Notes under the pieces: model-generated
Seen by the model: the letters and a program-made list of their open reading frames with translations, nothing else
What the model was told of the DNA's origin: nothing
Databases searched by the model: none
Origin: Paracoccaceae bacterium
Lineage (GTDB): Bacteria; Pseudomonadota; Alphaproteobacteria; Rhodobacterales; Rhodobacteraceae
Assembly (NCBI GenBank): GCA_902554705.1
Contig: CACDPP010000001.1
Coordinates: 1-64,000 of the forward strand
Direction of reading: 5' to 3'
DNA: 64,000 nt
Part shown: piece after piece, positions 34,323 through 44,226 of the stretch
How the letters are laid out: every line of letters begins with the position of its first letter
How positions within the stretch are numbered: the stretch's first letter is position 1
Made by a program: the position numbers and the translations under genes

Positions 34323-35612
34323 ATGCATGACATACGCTCTATTCGCGACAACCCAAAAGATTTTGATAAAGCACTTGGACGAAGAGGAATAATTGCTGCC
34401 TCAGAGGAAATTTTAAAAATTGATGAAGATAGGCGGTCAGCCATTTTATCCGCCGAAACAGCCCAAGCGGAGCAAAATAAATCAAGCAAATTGATTGGAG
34501 TTGCAAAGGCATCGGGAGACGAAAAAGAGTTCGAAAAACTTCGAAAAATTGTGGCTGATAAAAAGACCGAAGTTGCTGACATGAATGCAAAGGCTAAAGC
34601 ATTAGATCAACAACTAAATTTAGCTTTAATGTCATTACCCAATATAATTGATAAGGATATTCCAGATGGTGAAGACGAAAACCAGAATAAGGAAATATTT
34701 TCTTGGGGCCAGCCTAGAGAAATAGTTAATCCCAAGGAACATTTTGAGATTGCTGCTGCAATACCAGGCATGGATTTTGAAACTGCAGCGAAATTATCGG
34801 GTTCCCGATTTGTTGTTTTACGTGGCGCCATAGCACGTCTCCACAGAGCATTGGCGCAGTTCATGTTAGATGTGCACGTCATTGAACATGGCCTGACAGA
34901 GACCATGACACCTGTATTGGTTAGAGAGGAAGCTATGTTTGGGACTAATCAGCTTCCAAAATTTTCAGACGATAGCTATCAGACTACCAATGGTTGGTGG
35001 CTTATACCTACCTCGGAGGTTACATTGACTAACATATGTGCAAACGAGATAACTCCGGAAGAAAATTTACCCTTGAGGATGACAGCACACACCCAGTGTT
35101 TTAGATCCGAGGCAGGCTCTGCCGGTAAAGACACTGCAGGAATGCTGAGACAGCATCAATTTGAAAAAGTTGAAATGGTTTCAATCACTCATCCAGATCA
35201 ATCAATGCAAGAACATGAGAGAATGACGGATTGCGCAAAGGCAATTTTAGAAAAATTAGAATTACCCTACAGGGTAGTTTTGCTTTGTTCTGGCGATACA
35301 GGATTTGGCGCGCAGAAAACTTACGATCTAGAAGTTTGGCTACCAGGACAGAAAGCCTTCAGAGAGATTTCATCTGTTTCAATTTGCGGCGATTTTCAAG
35401 CAAGAAGAATGAATGCCCGATTCAAACCAAGTAGCGGTGGAAAACCTGAATTTGTGCATACTTTAAACGGTTCGGGATTAGCGGTTGGGAGATGCCTAAT
35501 AGCAGTTTTGGAAAATGGCCAACAGGAAGATGGATCAATTTTAGTCCCCGAAGTTTTGCGTAATTACTTGGGAGGGAAAGTCATCATCGATAATCAAGGA
35601 AATCTTTGCTGA
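34323..35612 (+). CDS. serS: Seryl-tRNA synthetase
   Basis: Charges tRNA-Ser. It has 429 residues from ATG 34323 ([18 protein letters not shown]), the usual class opening; upstream in-frame starts would add seven residues. The N-terminal antiparallel coiled coil (about 30-100) reaches for the tRNA long arm. Class II motif 2 is [21 protein letters not shown] and motif 3 is [16 protein letters not shown]. It converges on der. Confidence 0.97.
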   Translation: MHDIRSIRDNPKDFDKALGRRGIIAASEEILKIDEDRRSAILSAETAQAEQNKSSKLIGVAKASGDEKEFEKLRKIVADKKTEVADMNAKAKALDQQLNLALMSLPNIIDKDIPDGEDENQNKEIFSWGQPREIVNPKEHFEIAAAIPGMDFETAAKLSGSRFVVLRGAIARLHRALAQFMLDVHVIEHGLTETMTPVLVREEAMFGTNQLPKFSDDSYQTTNGWWLIPTSEVTLTNICANEITPEENLPLRMTAHTQCFRSEAGSAGKDTAGMLRQHQFEKVEMVSITHPDQSMQEHERMTDCAKAILEKLELPYRVVLLCSGDTGFGAQKTYDLEVWLPGQKAFREISSVSICGDFQARRMNARFKPSSGGKPEFVHTLNGSGLAVGRCLIAVLENGQQEDGSILVPEVLRNYLGGKVIIDNQGNLC

Positions 35613-35654
35613 TTAAGAAAGAATGGCGAGAAGGTATTTTTTATTATTTAACAG

Positions 35655-37097
35655 TTATTTAAGGTGCTTTTTTAATTTTGATTGAGAAGGTTTCTTTTTA
35701 TTTTTGTATGGGTTTTTTTCTGCCTGAGATCGTAGAATCATTCGAATTGGAGTGCCGGGTAAATTAAAATCTTCCCGCAAGCCATTAACCAAATATCTAG
35801 AATAACTTTTTGGCACTTTTTCAGGGTTAGAGCACATTACCACAAATCCTGGAGGTCGTGTCTTCGGTTGAGTGATATAGCGCAGTTTTATTCTCCGCCC
35901 GTTTGGAGCAGGCGGTGGGTGAGAAATAAGCATAGCTGATAACCATTGGTTTAACTGAGCAGTTGAAATTCTGCTATTCCAAACTTTATAAGCTCGCATT
36001 ATGGCATCATGCAGTTCAAATATCCCTTTACCTGTTTTTGCTGAAATAGTTACCAATGGAGCCCCTTTAAGCTGGGGTAAAAGCCTTTCAAAAGCTTCAT
36101 ACAATTCATTTAATTTTTTTTGTTTGCTGCGTTCTAGATCCCATTTGTTTACAGCAATTATTACCGCTCTTCCCTCCCTTTCAGCCAAATCAGCAATACG
36201 CAAATCCTGCTGCTCAAATGGAATATCAGCGTCAAGTAGAACAACTACTATCTCGGCAAATTTCACAGCTCTTAGGCCATCACTTACCGAAAGTTTTTCT
36301 ATCTTATCTTGAACTTTAGCTTTTTTACGCATTCCAGCTGTATCAAAAAACTTAACTGAAGTGCCGTTCCAAACAAAACTTAACGAAATTGCGTCTCGTG
36401 TTATTCCCACCTCTGGCCCAGTCAATAAGCGGTCTTCGCCTAATATTTTGTTGATTAGCGTCGATTTGCCTGCGTTTGGCCGACCAATTACGGCTATTTG
36501 CAAAGGTTTTTTCTTGAAATTATCCTCATCAAACTGACCTAAATCATCAACTGGAATATCAACTTCAGCAGTCTCCCTACATGCTAATATTTCGTCTTCA
36601 AACCGATCAGCAAATGGCATTAAAGCATAAAGAAGATCACCCATACCCTCACCATGTTCAGCAGAAATGCTTATTGGCTCTCCCAAACCCAATCCCCAAG
36701 CCTCTATGGTGCCTGGATCACCTGCGAAACCCTCTGATTTGTTTGCTACCAATAAAACATTTTTGGCATTTTTTCTTAAGATCGCTGCAAGCGTTTGGTC
36801 CATATAAGTCACGCCAGTACGAGCATCTATCATGAATAAAGAAATGTCTGAGATCTCCACAGCATGCTCAGTAAGCGCGCGCATTCTACCCTGGAGACTC
36901 TCATCTCGGGCGTCTTCCAAACCGGCTGTATCGATCACTGTGAATTTAATATCACCAAGTTTACCATTACCCTCGCGAAGGTCCCTCGTCACTCCAGGCT
37001 GATCATCTACCAACGCAATTTTTTTTCCAACTAAACGATTAAACAGCGTTGATTTACCAACATTTGGACGACCAACAATGGCCATTGTGAATGACAT
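35655..37097 (-). CDS. der: Ribosome-associated GTPase Der (EngA)
   Basis: Needed for 50S ribosome maturation. The product has 480 residues from ATG 37097. It carries two GTPase domains: [16 protein letters not shown] and NKSE in the first, and [19 protein letters not shown] and NKWD in the second, then a KH-like C-terminal domain ([17 protein letters not shown]) and a Lys-rich tail. It follows bamB in the same direction. Confidence 0.97.
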   Translation of the reverse strand: MSFTMAIVGRPNVGKSTLFNRLVGKKIALVDDQPGVTRDLREGNGKLGDIKFTVIDTAGLEDARDESLQGRMRALTEHAVEISDISLFMIDARTGVTYMDQTLAAILRKNAKNVLLVANKSEGFAGDPGTIEAWGLGLGEPISISAEHGEGMGDLLYALMPFADRFEDEILACRETAEVDIPVDDLGQFDEDNFKKKPLQIAVIGRPNAGKSTLINKILGEDRLLTGPEVGITRDAISLSFVWNGTSVKFFDTAGMRKKAKVQDKIEKLSVSDGLRAVKFAEIVVVLLDADIPFEQQDLRIADLAEREGRAVIIAVNKWDLERSKQKKLNELYEAFERLLPQLKGAPLVTISAKTGKGIFELHDAIMRAYKVWNSRISTAQLNQWLSAMLISHPPPAPNGRRIKLRYITQPKTRPPGFVVMCSNPEKVPKSYSRYLVNGLREDFNLPGTPIRMILRSQAEKNPYKNKKKPSQSKLKKHLK

Positions 37098-37144
37098 TAC
37101 AGCCTCCAAGGCTTAGACTAAGCTGCTCTTAAACTAATTTTTAA

Positions 37145-38455
37145 TCAGCGAAAAGCCCGCAGCTTGCCATCTTGCGTAATCAAAAGAAGTGTTTTGTTAA
37201 CCACTATAGGGTTGGTAGTTGCACCTGATTTTATTTTCAACTTATTTTTTTGCTCACCCGTCTTCGGATCATAGAAGCAAATATAGCCATCGCTGGAAGC
37301 AATAATCAGCTGATTTCCAGCAATTATTGGTCCATAATACTGAACAGTTTTTTTACTTCGTCCTAATCTTTTTTGGGAATAAAATGGTAGTTCAGTCACC
37401 CAAACAGTTTGGCCCGTTTTCCTATTTAAGCGCACTAATTTATTTGTATCAGATATGAAAAATAAAGATCCACCTGCTGCCCAAAAATTACCATTAGAAC
37501 CAAAAGGAGCTGTCCAGTTTCTTTCACCACTTTCAATTTTTAAAGAGACCACTTTTCCTGATCCATCGGCCACATATAAATTTCTACCGATAATCAATGG
37601 GCTTGCAACAATATCATCAATTGCGCTTAAAACCTGACCATCACTTCGACTGCTTAGTGATGAACTCCAAAGAACATAGCCGCCTTTTTTAAAGGTTACA
37701 TAAATCTGTCCGTTTCCAAATCCAAAAACAGCATATTTTTCATTTATAGCTGGTGAAATAATAGATATTAGATTTGTATCGTTACCTATTGCATCAATTT
37801 TCCATCTAACTCGACCGTTATCTGCTTTAATAGCCCAAGCTTTCGAATCGCCACTCACTAAATAAACTAAACCATCATCAAAAATAGAACTGTTATTTCC
37901 TGCACCACTCAACCTTTGTGACCAATTTTTCCCACCGGTTGTAGGGTCAAGAGAAAGTAAAAAACCATATCCCAAAGTAACAAAAATCTGATCTTTTCCC
38001 GCTGTTAACCCACCACCAAAGATGTCGCCACTATTTTCCCCATCGGGTGTCAGATCTTTTTTCCAAAGTAGTTGGCCGTCAAGATTAAAAGCAGAAGCAA
38101 CAGAATTTGCATCCAGCGTGAATATTTTTTTATCAAAGAAAATAGGGTCCGTTGTAAGCCTTCTTTTCCTACTATCACCCTTGCCAACAGAGACTGACCA
38201 AATTTCTGATAGTTCGCTATCCAACAAATGATTAGGAAAATCTTTAGAAATTGTTGAAGAAATTAAAGACCATTGAGACTTGGCTACCATAGGCGGCAGA
38301 CTTATAGCGTTATCTATTGAAGCAGTACCTTTTTCTTTATTAGCAAAACCAAATGAATTCGTGGCATCTTCCCGTTTGCCGGGCAAAATTCTGTCTGGTT
38401 CACTACAAGCGATCAGAGAATTTAAAATCAAAATAATACCAAAAAAAACCCGCAA
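37145..38455 (-). CDS. bamB: Outer-membrane assembly lipoprotein BamB
   Basis: PQQ-type beta-propeller of the BAM complex, which inserts outer-membrane barrels. I choose TTG 38455: GGAG lies nine bases upstream, and the resulting leader MRVFFGIILILNSLIACS is a clean lipoprotein signal with Cys17. The TTG 15 bases earlier overlaps that site. The product has 436 residues. Repeated blades are visible: WSVSVGKG, LLWKKDLTP, GGKNWSQRLSGAGN, GRVRWKIDAIG, GERNWTAPFG, GQTVWVTELPF. Order YfgM-like, bamB, der is conserved in proteobacteria. The adhesin at 4-6 kb would be a BAM client. Confidence 0.9.
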   Translation of the reverse strand: MRVFFGIILILNSLIACSEPDRILPGKREDATNSFGFANKEKGTASIDNAISLPPMVAKSQWSLISSTISKDFPNHLLDSELSEIWSVSVGKGDSRKRRLTTDPIFFDKKIFTLDANSVASAFNLDGQLLWKKDLTPDGENSGDIFGGGLTAGKDQIFVTLGYGFLLSLDPTTGGKNWSQRLSGAGNNSSIFDDGLVYLVSGDSKAWAIKADNGRVRWKIDAIGNDTNLISIISPAINEKYAVFGFGNGQIYVTFKKGGYVLWSSSLSSRSDGQVLSAIDDIVASPLIIGRNLYVADGSGKVVSLKIESGERNWTAPFGSNGNFWAAGGSLFFISDTNKLVRLNRKTGQTVWVTELPFYSQKRLGRSKKTVQYYGPIIAGNQLIIASSDGYICFYDPKTGEQKNKLKIKSGATTNPIVVNKTLLLITQDGKLRAFR

Positions 38456-38491
38456 AAAAAAATTCTCCAAATTAGAGATCTATCTAAATAT

Positions 38492-39154
38492 TCAATTATT
38501 AATTAGCTCAGGCTCCTGCCCCAATGCAATCAGCATTTGAGTAGCTCTATTGCGAAGACCCGTAGTTAATTCAGCATCTAATAAGATTTCAGAGATTCTC
38601 TCGATTGCAATATCTACGTTACCCTGTTCTAGTTCAATTAAAGCTAATTGCTCTTGAGCCAGTAAACGAAAAGGATTTCCGGGATCACTTAATTCGGCAT
38701 AACCACTTTTTCTTTCGTCTAAGTTCATAATTTCAGCAGAGCCAAGTAGGATCTTAAATTTGAGTAATTCATGATATTTTGCATCAATGGACTGGTTGTC
38801 TATTATATCGCTTAAACTGGTCATTTCTAGGTTTGGCGAACGGTATTCACCTGCTTCAGCAGATAACAACATTGCCATAATTGCCTTAGCATTTTCACCT
38901 GGAGCTTTAATTTCTTGTAATTTTGAAATCCGGTCAGCTGCATTTTTTTCGCTAAGTGCATCTATAATGCTCGTTCCGAATAGTTCAGCTTCCGTTTCGG
39001 CCTGTGATTTCAGATATTCACGGTAAGTAGCCGCTCCAACGATCATAATCACAAGAAGAATAGCTATCCAACCGTATTTACGTATATTTCTATAAAGCTT
39101 ATCCCGACGAAGCTCTTCAGAGACTTCTTGCAAAAAACTATCAGTATCGCTCAC
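38492..39154 (-). CDS. YfgM-like membrane-anchored TPR protein
   Basis: A 220-residue protein with a cytoplasmic N-terminus (FLQEVSEELRRDKLYRNIRKYG), one membrane helix (WIAILLVIMIVGAATY) and a periplasmic helical repeat domain ending in RNRATQMLIALG. This matches the YfgM/TPR_21 family, a periplasmic chaperone partner of SecYEG and PpiD. It starts the YfgM-bamB-der run and is divergent from the RND genes. Confidence 0.88.
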   Translation of the reverse strand: MSDTDSFLQEVSEELRRDKLYRNIRKYGWIAILLVIMIVGAATYREYLKSQAETEAELFGTSIIDALSEKNAADRISKLQEIKAPGENAKAIMAMLLSAEAGEYRSPNLEMTSLSDIIDNQSIDAKYHELLKFKILLGSAEIMNLDERKSGYAELSDPGNPFRLLAQEQLALIELEQGNVDIAIERISEILLDAELTTGLRNRATQMLIALGQEPELINN

Positions 39155-39334
39155 TGTTTTCTCCTGCTACCAGTTAATCGTGGTTTAACTTTATCTTGAA
39201 TAAAAGTCCAAGACTAAAATTTAGTTTAATATCTGAAAAAACTAAAAAAATATTCATCTGAACTGGTTAATTGGCCGTAAAGACATTATATGCCCAGTTA
39301 ATTAAATTTTGCTCATCACCCAGAAAGGGTAGCC

Positions 39335-40597
39335 ATGCGAATTGTATCGCTTATTACCGCTGTAGCGGTTGTTTCTATTCTGTACGTTTTGGTTTTCGAA
39401 CGTGACGTATTAGAAGGCTTCTCCGATGGTGAGAATATTGAAGAATTAGCTAAAGATTTAGGTGATGGACCAGAATTAAATTCAGAAGGTAAAATAATTA
39501 CATCTAAAACGGAAAAAGGCAAAAAAGTAATATCCGTAGTGGTTATTGAGAGCTTTGCAAAAACGATCGACAGCGCAGTTGTTTTGCGTGGAGAAACCGC
39601 CGCTGCTCGATTAGTGGAAGTTCGATCAGAGACCTCAGGCCAAGTTGTAAACGAACCCCTCAGAAAGGGCGCAACTATATTGCAAGGTCAAGTTCTTTGT
39701 AGTTTAGACCCAGGAACACGCCAAGCTACTCTTGCAGATGCAGTGGCAGGTCTCGCAGAAGCTCGAGCTCGGGTTCCTGAAACGCAGGCAAAATTAGACG
39801 AAGCTGAAGCCCGCTTGGCCGAAGCCAAAATAAATTTCAATGCCGCCAACAAATTGTCAGAAGGCGGTTATGCTAGCGAAACTCGCGTGGCGAGCGCCAA
39901 AGCAGCGGTGAGAGCTGCAGAAGCAAGTATAGCTTCTGCTACCGCCGGGTTTGACAGCACTCGATCTAAAATACAGTCTGCAGAAGCTTCTGTTGCCATT
40001 GCAAAGAAAGAAATCGAAAGGTTATCATTAATAGCTCCATTCGATGGCATTTTAGAAACCGACACTGCTGAATTAGGAACTCTACTACAGCCCGGAGCTC
40101 TTTGCGCTAAAATTATTCAATTGAACCCAATAAAATTTGTTGGTTTCGTACCGGAAACAGAGCTGAGTCGAATTATTAAAGGATCAACCGCAACAGCAAA
40201 ACTTATAAATGGACAAGAAATTCAAGGTACAGTTACCTTTATTTCTAGGTCCGCAGATCAAACCACTCGAACATTTAGGGTTGAAATTGAGGCCGACAAT
40301 GCTGATTTGTGGATAAGTAAAGGGCAAACTTCAGAAATATCGATAGCATCCGACGGAACCCAAGCGCATCTCCTACCACAGTCAGCACTCACTTTGGACG
40401 ATAACGGAGTTCTCGGAGTTAGAACTGTAGATGACAAATCTCAGGTTGTATTTTTTGCAACAGATATAATCAGGGATACGATGAAGGGTGTTTGGCTGAA
40501 AGGCCTTCCTGAGAAGGCTAAAGTAATCGTCCTTGGTCAAGAGTACGTTACCGATGGAGTCGAAGTACAACAAGTTTTTCAAGAGGTTCAAAATTGA
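39335..40597 (+). CDS. RND efflux periplasmic adaptor (MFP)
   Basis: A 420-residue adaptor with an N-terminal membrane segment (residues 1-21). The lipoyl half-motifs are VEVRSETSGQVVNEPLRKGATI and ERLSLIAPFDGILETDTAELGTLLQPG, between which lies a coiled coil rich in Ala and Glu (about 130-230). Beta-barrel sequence follows (VGFVPETELSRIIKGSTATAKL). It bridges the RND permease to an outer-membrane channel, which is not encoded here. Its stop overlaps the permease start. Confidence 0.93.
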   Translation: MRIVSLITAVAVVSILYVLVFERDVLEGFSDGENIEELAKDLGDGPELNSEGKIITSKTEKGKKVISVVVIESFAKTIDSAVVLRGETAAARLVEVRSETSGQVVNEPLRKGATILQGQVLCSLDPGTRQATLADAVAGLAEARARVPETQAKLDEAEARLAEAKINFNAANKLSEGGYASETRVASAKAAVRAAEASIASATAGFDSTRSKIQSAEASVAIAKKEIERLSLIAPFDGILETDTAELGTLLQPGALCAKIIQLNPIKFVGFVPETELSRIIKGSTATAKLINGQEIQGTVTFISRSADQTTRTFRVEIEADNADLWISKGQTSEISIASDGTQAHLLPQSALTLDDNGVLGVRTVDDKSQVVFFATDIIRDTMKGVWLKGLPEKAKVIVLGQEYVTDGVEVQQVFQEVQN

Positions 40598-43500
40598 CAG
40601 GCATTATCGACTGGGCTTCCCAACGTGCCAGAATGATTTTGGCACTTATCATTGCGTCACTAGCAGCAGGGATTTTTTCTTATACAGGGCTTCCTAAAGA
40701 AGGAGAACCGGATATTGAAATTCCAGCTTTGTTTATATCCGTGGTATTCCCTGGAATTTCAGCAGCTGACAGCGAAACTCTTCTTATTCGTCCTATTGAA
40801 ACAGAATTAGCAGATATTGATGGACTTAAAAAAATGACAGCAACAGCTGCAGAAAACTATGCAGGAGTAGCTATAGAGTTTGAATTTGGTTGGGATAAAG
40901 CGAAAACAATGGCCGATGTTAGAGATGCCATGAATTCTGCTGAAGGTTTTTTTCCTGAGGGCGCAGAAAAGTATTCAATAAATGAATTAAATTTCTCCGA
41001 ATTCCCAATAATTATAGTGAATTTGACCGGAGATGTTCCAGAAAGAACCATGACCCTAGTCGCTAAAAAGCTACAGGAAGAAATTGAGGCTATGGATGCG
41101 GTTCTAGAAGCCGTTGTCTCGGGAGACCGAGAAGAAATGGTAGAAGTAACCATCGACCCTCTAAGGTTAGAGAGTTACAATGTTACTGCTGGCGAGCTAA
41201 TAAATGTCGTTCAAAATAATAACCAGCTAATCGCAGCAGGCGAAGTAGACAGTAAACAAGGGACTTTTTCAGTTAAGATCCCCAGTAGTTTTGATGAAGC
41301 CAAGGATATATATAATCTTCCTGTTAAAACTAATGGTGATAGGATCATCACTTTAGGTGATTTGGCCCAAATTAAATTAACTTTTGTGGATAGGTCCGGA
41401 ACCGCGCGTTTCAACGGTGCGAACACCGTAGCTCTTCAAGTTGTAAAAAGAAAAGGTTTCAACCTTATCGGAACAGCAAAAGAAATCAGGCTGTTAGTGG
41501 AAAAAGAAAGTCAAAGCTGGCCTTCAAATCTAAAAGCAGCTGTGGATGTTGGCACATCAAACGATCAAAGTCGAGTTGTGGACAGTATGGTGAGGCAGTT
41601 GGAAGGTTCAGTTCTAACTGCCATAGCTCTGGTGATGATTGTTGTACTTACATCACTAGGAACAAGAGCTGCATTACTTGTTGGGTTTTCAATACCCACA
41701 TCATTTTTGCTGTGCTTTGTTTTATTGGGGTTAATGGGTGTTACAATATCGAACATTGTTATGTTTGGCCTTATCTTAGCAGTAGGAATGCTTGTTGATG
41801 GTGCAATAGTAGTAGTTGAGTACGCCGATAAGCGAATTTCACAAGGCACAGGGCCGATGAAGGCCTATGTAGAAGCGGCCAAACGTATGTTTTGGCCTGT
41901 GGTAAGTTCAACAGCAACAACTCTTTGTGCTTTTTTACCCATGTTATTTTGGCCAGGGGTTCCAGGTCAGTTTATGGGCATGTTACCAATAACTCTTATT
42001 TTTGTTTTATCAGCTTCCTTAATTGTTGCCCTGATTTATTTGCCAATCTTGGGTGGTGTATCGGGAAGATTAAGTAGGTTTTTCGAAAATAGCTCCAATC
42101 TTTTGCGCGATATTCTTCCATGGTTTATACGCTTGCCACTTGTGCCACTGATAATCTGCTTACTTTGCTTGAGTATATTGCAGGTTGTTAACCCAAACCT
42201 ACTGCTAAATATCGATATCAAAGAAGCAGGGCCAATGGCAAATTTACCTGGAGTATTTATGTTTATACTCTCAGCTTTTATGGCTTCGATTGTCTTAGGT
42301 TCGGTGGAAATTCAGAAAAGGCAAAAAAATGTCCAAGCTGGATATAGAAGAACCCCTTTTGGGTACTTCATTAAGTTTATAGCTGGAAATCCTATTATGC
42401 CGCTCATAGCAATTGGCGGCGTAATAGGCTTCACTAGTTTTATTTTTACAACCTTTGGGAAAAATAACTACGGTGTTGAATTTTTTGTTGAAGGGGAGCC
42501 AGAACAAGCAATCGTATATGTTAAAGCAAGAGGTAACCTTTCACTAACAGAGAAAGATATCCTAGTACGCCAAGCAGAAATGATCGTAAATGCTCACCCT
42601 GGTGTCGAGAGCGTTTTTTCTTTCGCTGGAACTGGCGGTCTAAACCAAAATACAGCAGGAGCGACAGCACCTAAAGATACAGTTGGGCAAATCCAGCTAG
42701 AAACTATTCCCTGGGAAAACCGAAGAGGAAATCCTGACTTAGATGGAAATAAAATTATTGCTGAATTATCAAACGCGCTCACTAGCCTACCGGGAATAGA
42801 AATAGAAATTCTAGAATTAGAGAGAGGGCCAGCAAGTCCAAAGCCTGTGCACCTAAGACTTAAAGGCGAAAACTGGAATGATCTACTAAGCACTACTGCC
42901 GAAATGCGCGGAATATTTGATCAAACAGAAGGCTTAATACAAGTTGAGGATACTAGGCCATTGCCAGGTATAGATTGGCAAATTGATGTTGATGTGGAAA
43001 AAGCAGGGCGCTACGGCGCCGACGTAGCGACCGTTGGCGCAATGGTACAGTTGGTCACCCGCGGAATTCTATTAGACACCATGCGCGTCGATAGTTCAGA
43101 CGAAGAAATTGAAATTCGAGTGAGATTACCAGAAGAAGACCGATTTCTATCTACTTTAGATAATTTGAAAGTTCGAACTGCCGATGGACTTGTTCCGCTA
43201 TCAAACTTCATAAGTCGCAAACCAGTGACTAAACTTGCTGAAATAAACCGCATAGACCAAAAAAGATATTTTGATATAAAAGCGGGCGTTCAGCCAGACT
43301 TAAAAAGAACCATCGTATCGGATGAGGGCGTGGAAAGTGAAATTTTCATAAATGCAAATGAAAGAATAGCTTATCTTACAGAATATCTCGAAGAAAACCC
43401 ACTTACTCCTGGCATTTCTTGGGAGTGGACCGGTGATCAAGCCGATCAAGCAGAAAGCCAAGCTTTTCTAAGCTCAGCATTTGCTGCCGCGCTTGTCCTG

Positions 43501-44172
43501 ATGTTTATTATTCTTCTCGCACAGTTTAATAGTTTTTATAATTCGTTTGTTGTCCTTATCGCGGTCGTTTTGTCTACGGTGGGGGTTTTGATTGGCATGC
43601 TAGTTATGCAGCAACCTTTTTCAATAATCATGACTGGTACCGGCATAGTGGCATTAGCGGGCATTGTCGTAAACAATAACATCGTTTTGATAGATACGTA
43701 CCAAGAACTATCTCGGTATCTACCAAAAGTAGAAGCGATCGTAAGAACAGCAGAACAAAGAATTCGGCCTGTACTTTTAACAACAATAACTACAATGGCA
43801 GGCTTGGCCCCAATGATGTTTGGTTTAAGTTTAGATTTTGTAAATGGCGGTTACTCTGTCGATAGTCCAACAGCTTTATGGTGGAAACAATTAGCAACCG
43901 CGGTTGTTTTTGGGCTAGGGACCGCAACCATGTTAACTCTCGTATTTACCCCAGCCCTTTTATCGGCGAGGGTTTGGGTAACAACATATGTTTTATGGAT
44001 AGCGCGTTTTCTCGTAAGAATAGGCGCTTCTAGGCGTGGGCAAGTTGCACAAGACTGGGCGCTTAAGCGAATGGCTCGTAAAACAAAGCCCGCAGAAATT
44101 ATTTGGGATTATGCAGAGCCTCCATTGCTGGAAAAAGAAGAACCCGCCGGTTTAATTGGTCCTGCTGAGTAA
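40594..44172 (+). CDS. RND family efflux transporter permease
   Basis: A 1192-residue proton-driven inner-membrane pump. It starts at TTG 40594 with GAGG seven bases upstream, overlapping the adaptor stop. The opening WASQRARMILALIIASLAAGIFSYTGLPKEGEPDIEIPALF is typical, GMLVDGAIVVVEY in helix 4 carries the proton-relay Asp, and GIVVNNNIVLIDTY is the matching second-half motif. It is about 150 residues longer than AcrB-type pumps because of extra hydrophobic sequence between the halves (about 500-610). Substrate is unknown. Confidence 0.95.
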   Translation: MTGIIDWASQRARMILALIIASLAAGIFSYTGLPKEGEPDIEIPALFISVVFPGISAADSETLLIRPIETELADIDGLKKMTATAAENYAGVAIEFEFGWDKAKTMADVRDAMNSAEGFFPEGAEKYSINELNFSEFPIIIVNLTGDVPERTMTLVAKKLQEEIEAMDAVLEAVVSGDREEMVEVTIDPLRLESYNVTAGELINVVQNNNQLIAAGEVDSKQGTFSVKIPSSFDEAKDIYNLPVKTNGDRIITLGDLAQIKLTFVDRSGTARFNGANTVALQVVKRKGFNLIGTAKEIRLLVEKESQSWPSNLKAAVDVGTSNDQSRVVDSMVRQLEGSVLTAIALVMIVVLTSLGTRAALLVGFSIPTSFLLCFVLLGLMGVTISNIVMFGLILAVGMLVDGAIVVVEYADKRISQGTGPMKAYVEAAKRMFWPVVSSTATTLCAFLPMLFWPGVPGQFMGMLPITLIFVLSASLIVALIYLPILGGVSGRLSRFFENSSNLLRDILPWFIRLPLVPLIICLLCLSILQVVNPNLLLNIDIKEAGPMANLPGVFMFILSAFMASIVLGSVEIQKRQKNVQAGYRRTPFGYFIKFIAGNPIMPLIAIGGVIGFTSFIFTTFGKNNYGVEFFVEGEPEQAIVYVKARGNLSLTEKDILVRQAEMIVNAHPGVESVFSFAGTGGLNQNTAGATAPKDTVGQIQLETIPWENRRGNPDLDGNKIIAELSNALTSLPGIEIEILELERGPASPKPVHLRLKGENWNDLLSTTAEMRGIFDQTEGLIQVEDTRPLPGIDWQIDVDVEKAGRYGADVATVGAMVQLVTRGILLDTMRVDSSDEEIEIRVRLPEEDRFLSTLDNLKVRTADGLVPLSNFISRKPVTKLAEINRIDQKRYFDIKAGVQPDLKRTIVSDEGVESEIFINANERIAYLTEYLEENPLTPGISWEWTGDQADQAESQAFLSSAFAAALVLMFIILLAQFNSFYNSFVVLIAVVLSTVGVLIGMLVMQQPFSIIMTGTGIVALAGIVVNNNIVLIDTYQELSRYLPKVEAIVRTAEQRIRPVLLTTITTMAGLAPMMFGLSLDFVNGGYSVDSPTALWWKQLATAVVFGLGTATMLTLVFTPALLSARVWVTTYVLWIARFLVRIGASRRGQVAQDWALKRMARKTKPAEIIWDYAEPPLLEKEEPAGLIGPAE

Positions 44173-44226
44173 TCTTATTCATGGTGGTTAATAGTAAAGC
44201 CAATCTTTCAATTTAGTTTTCACTAA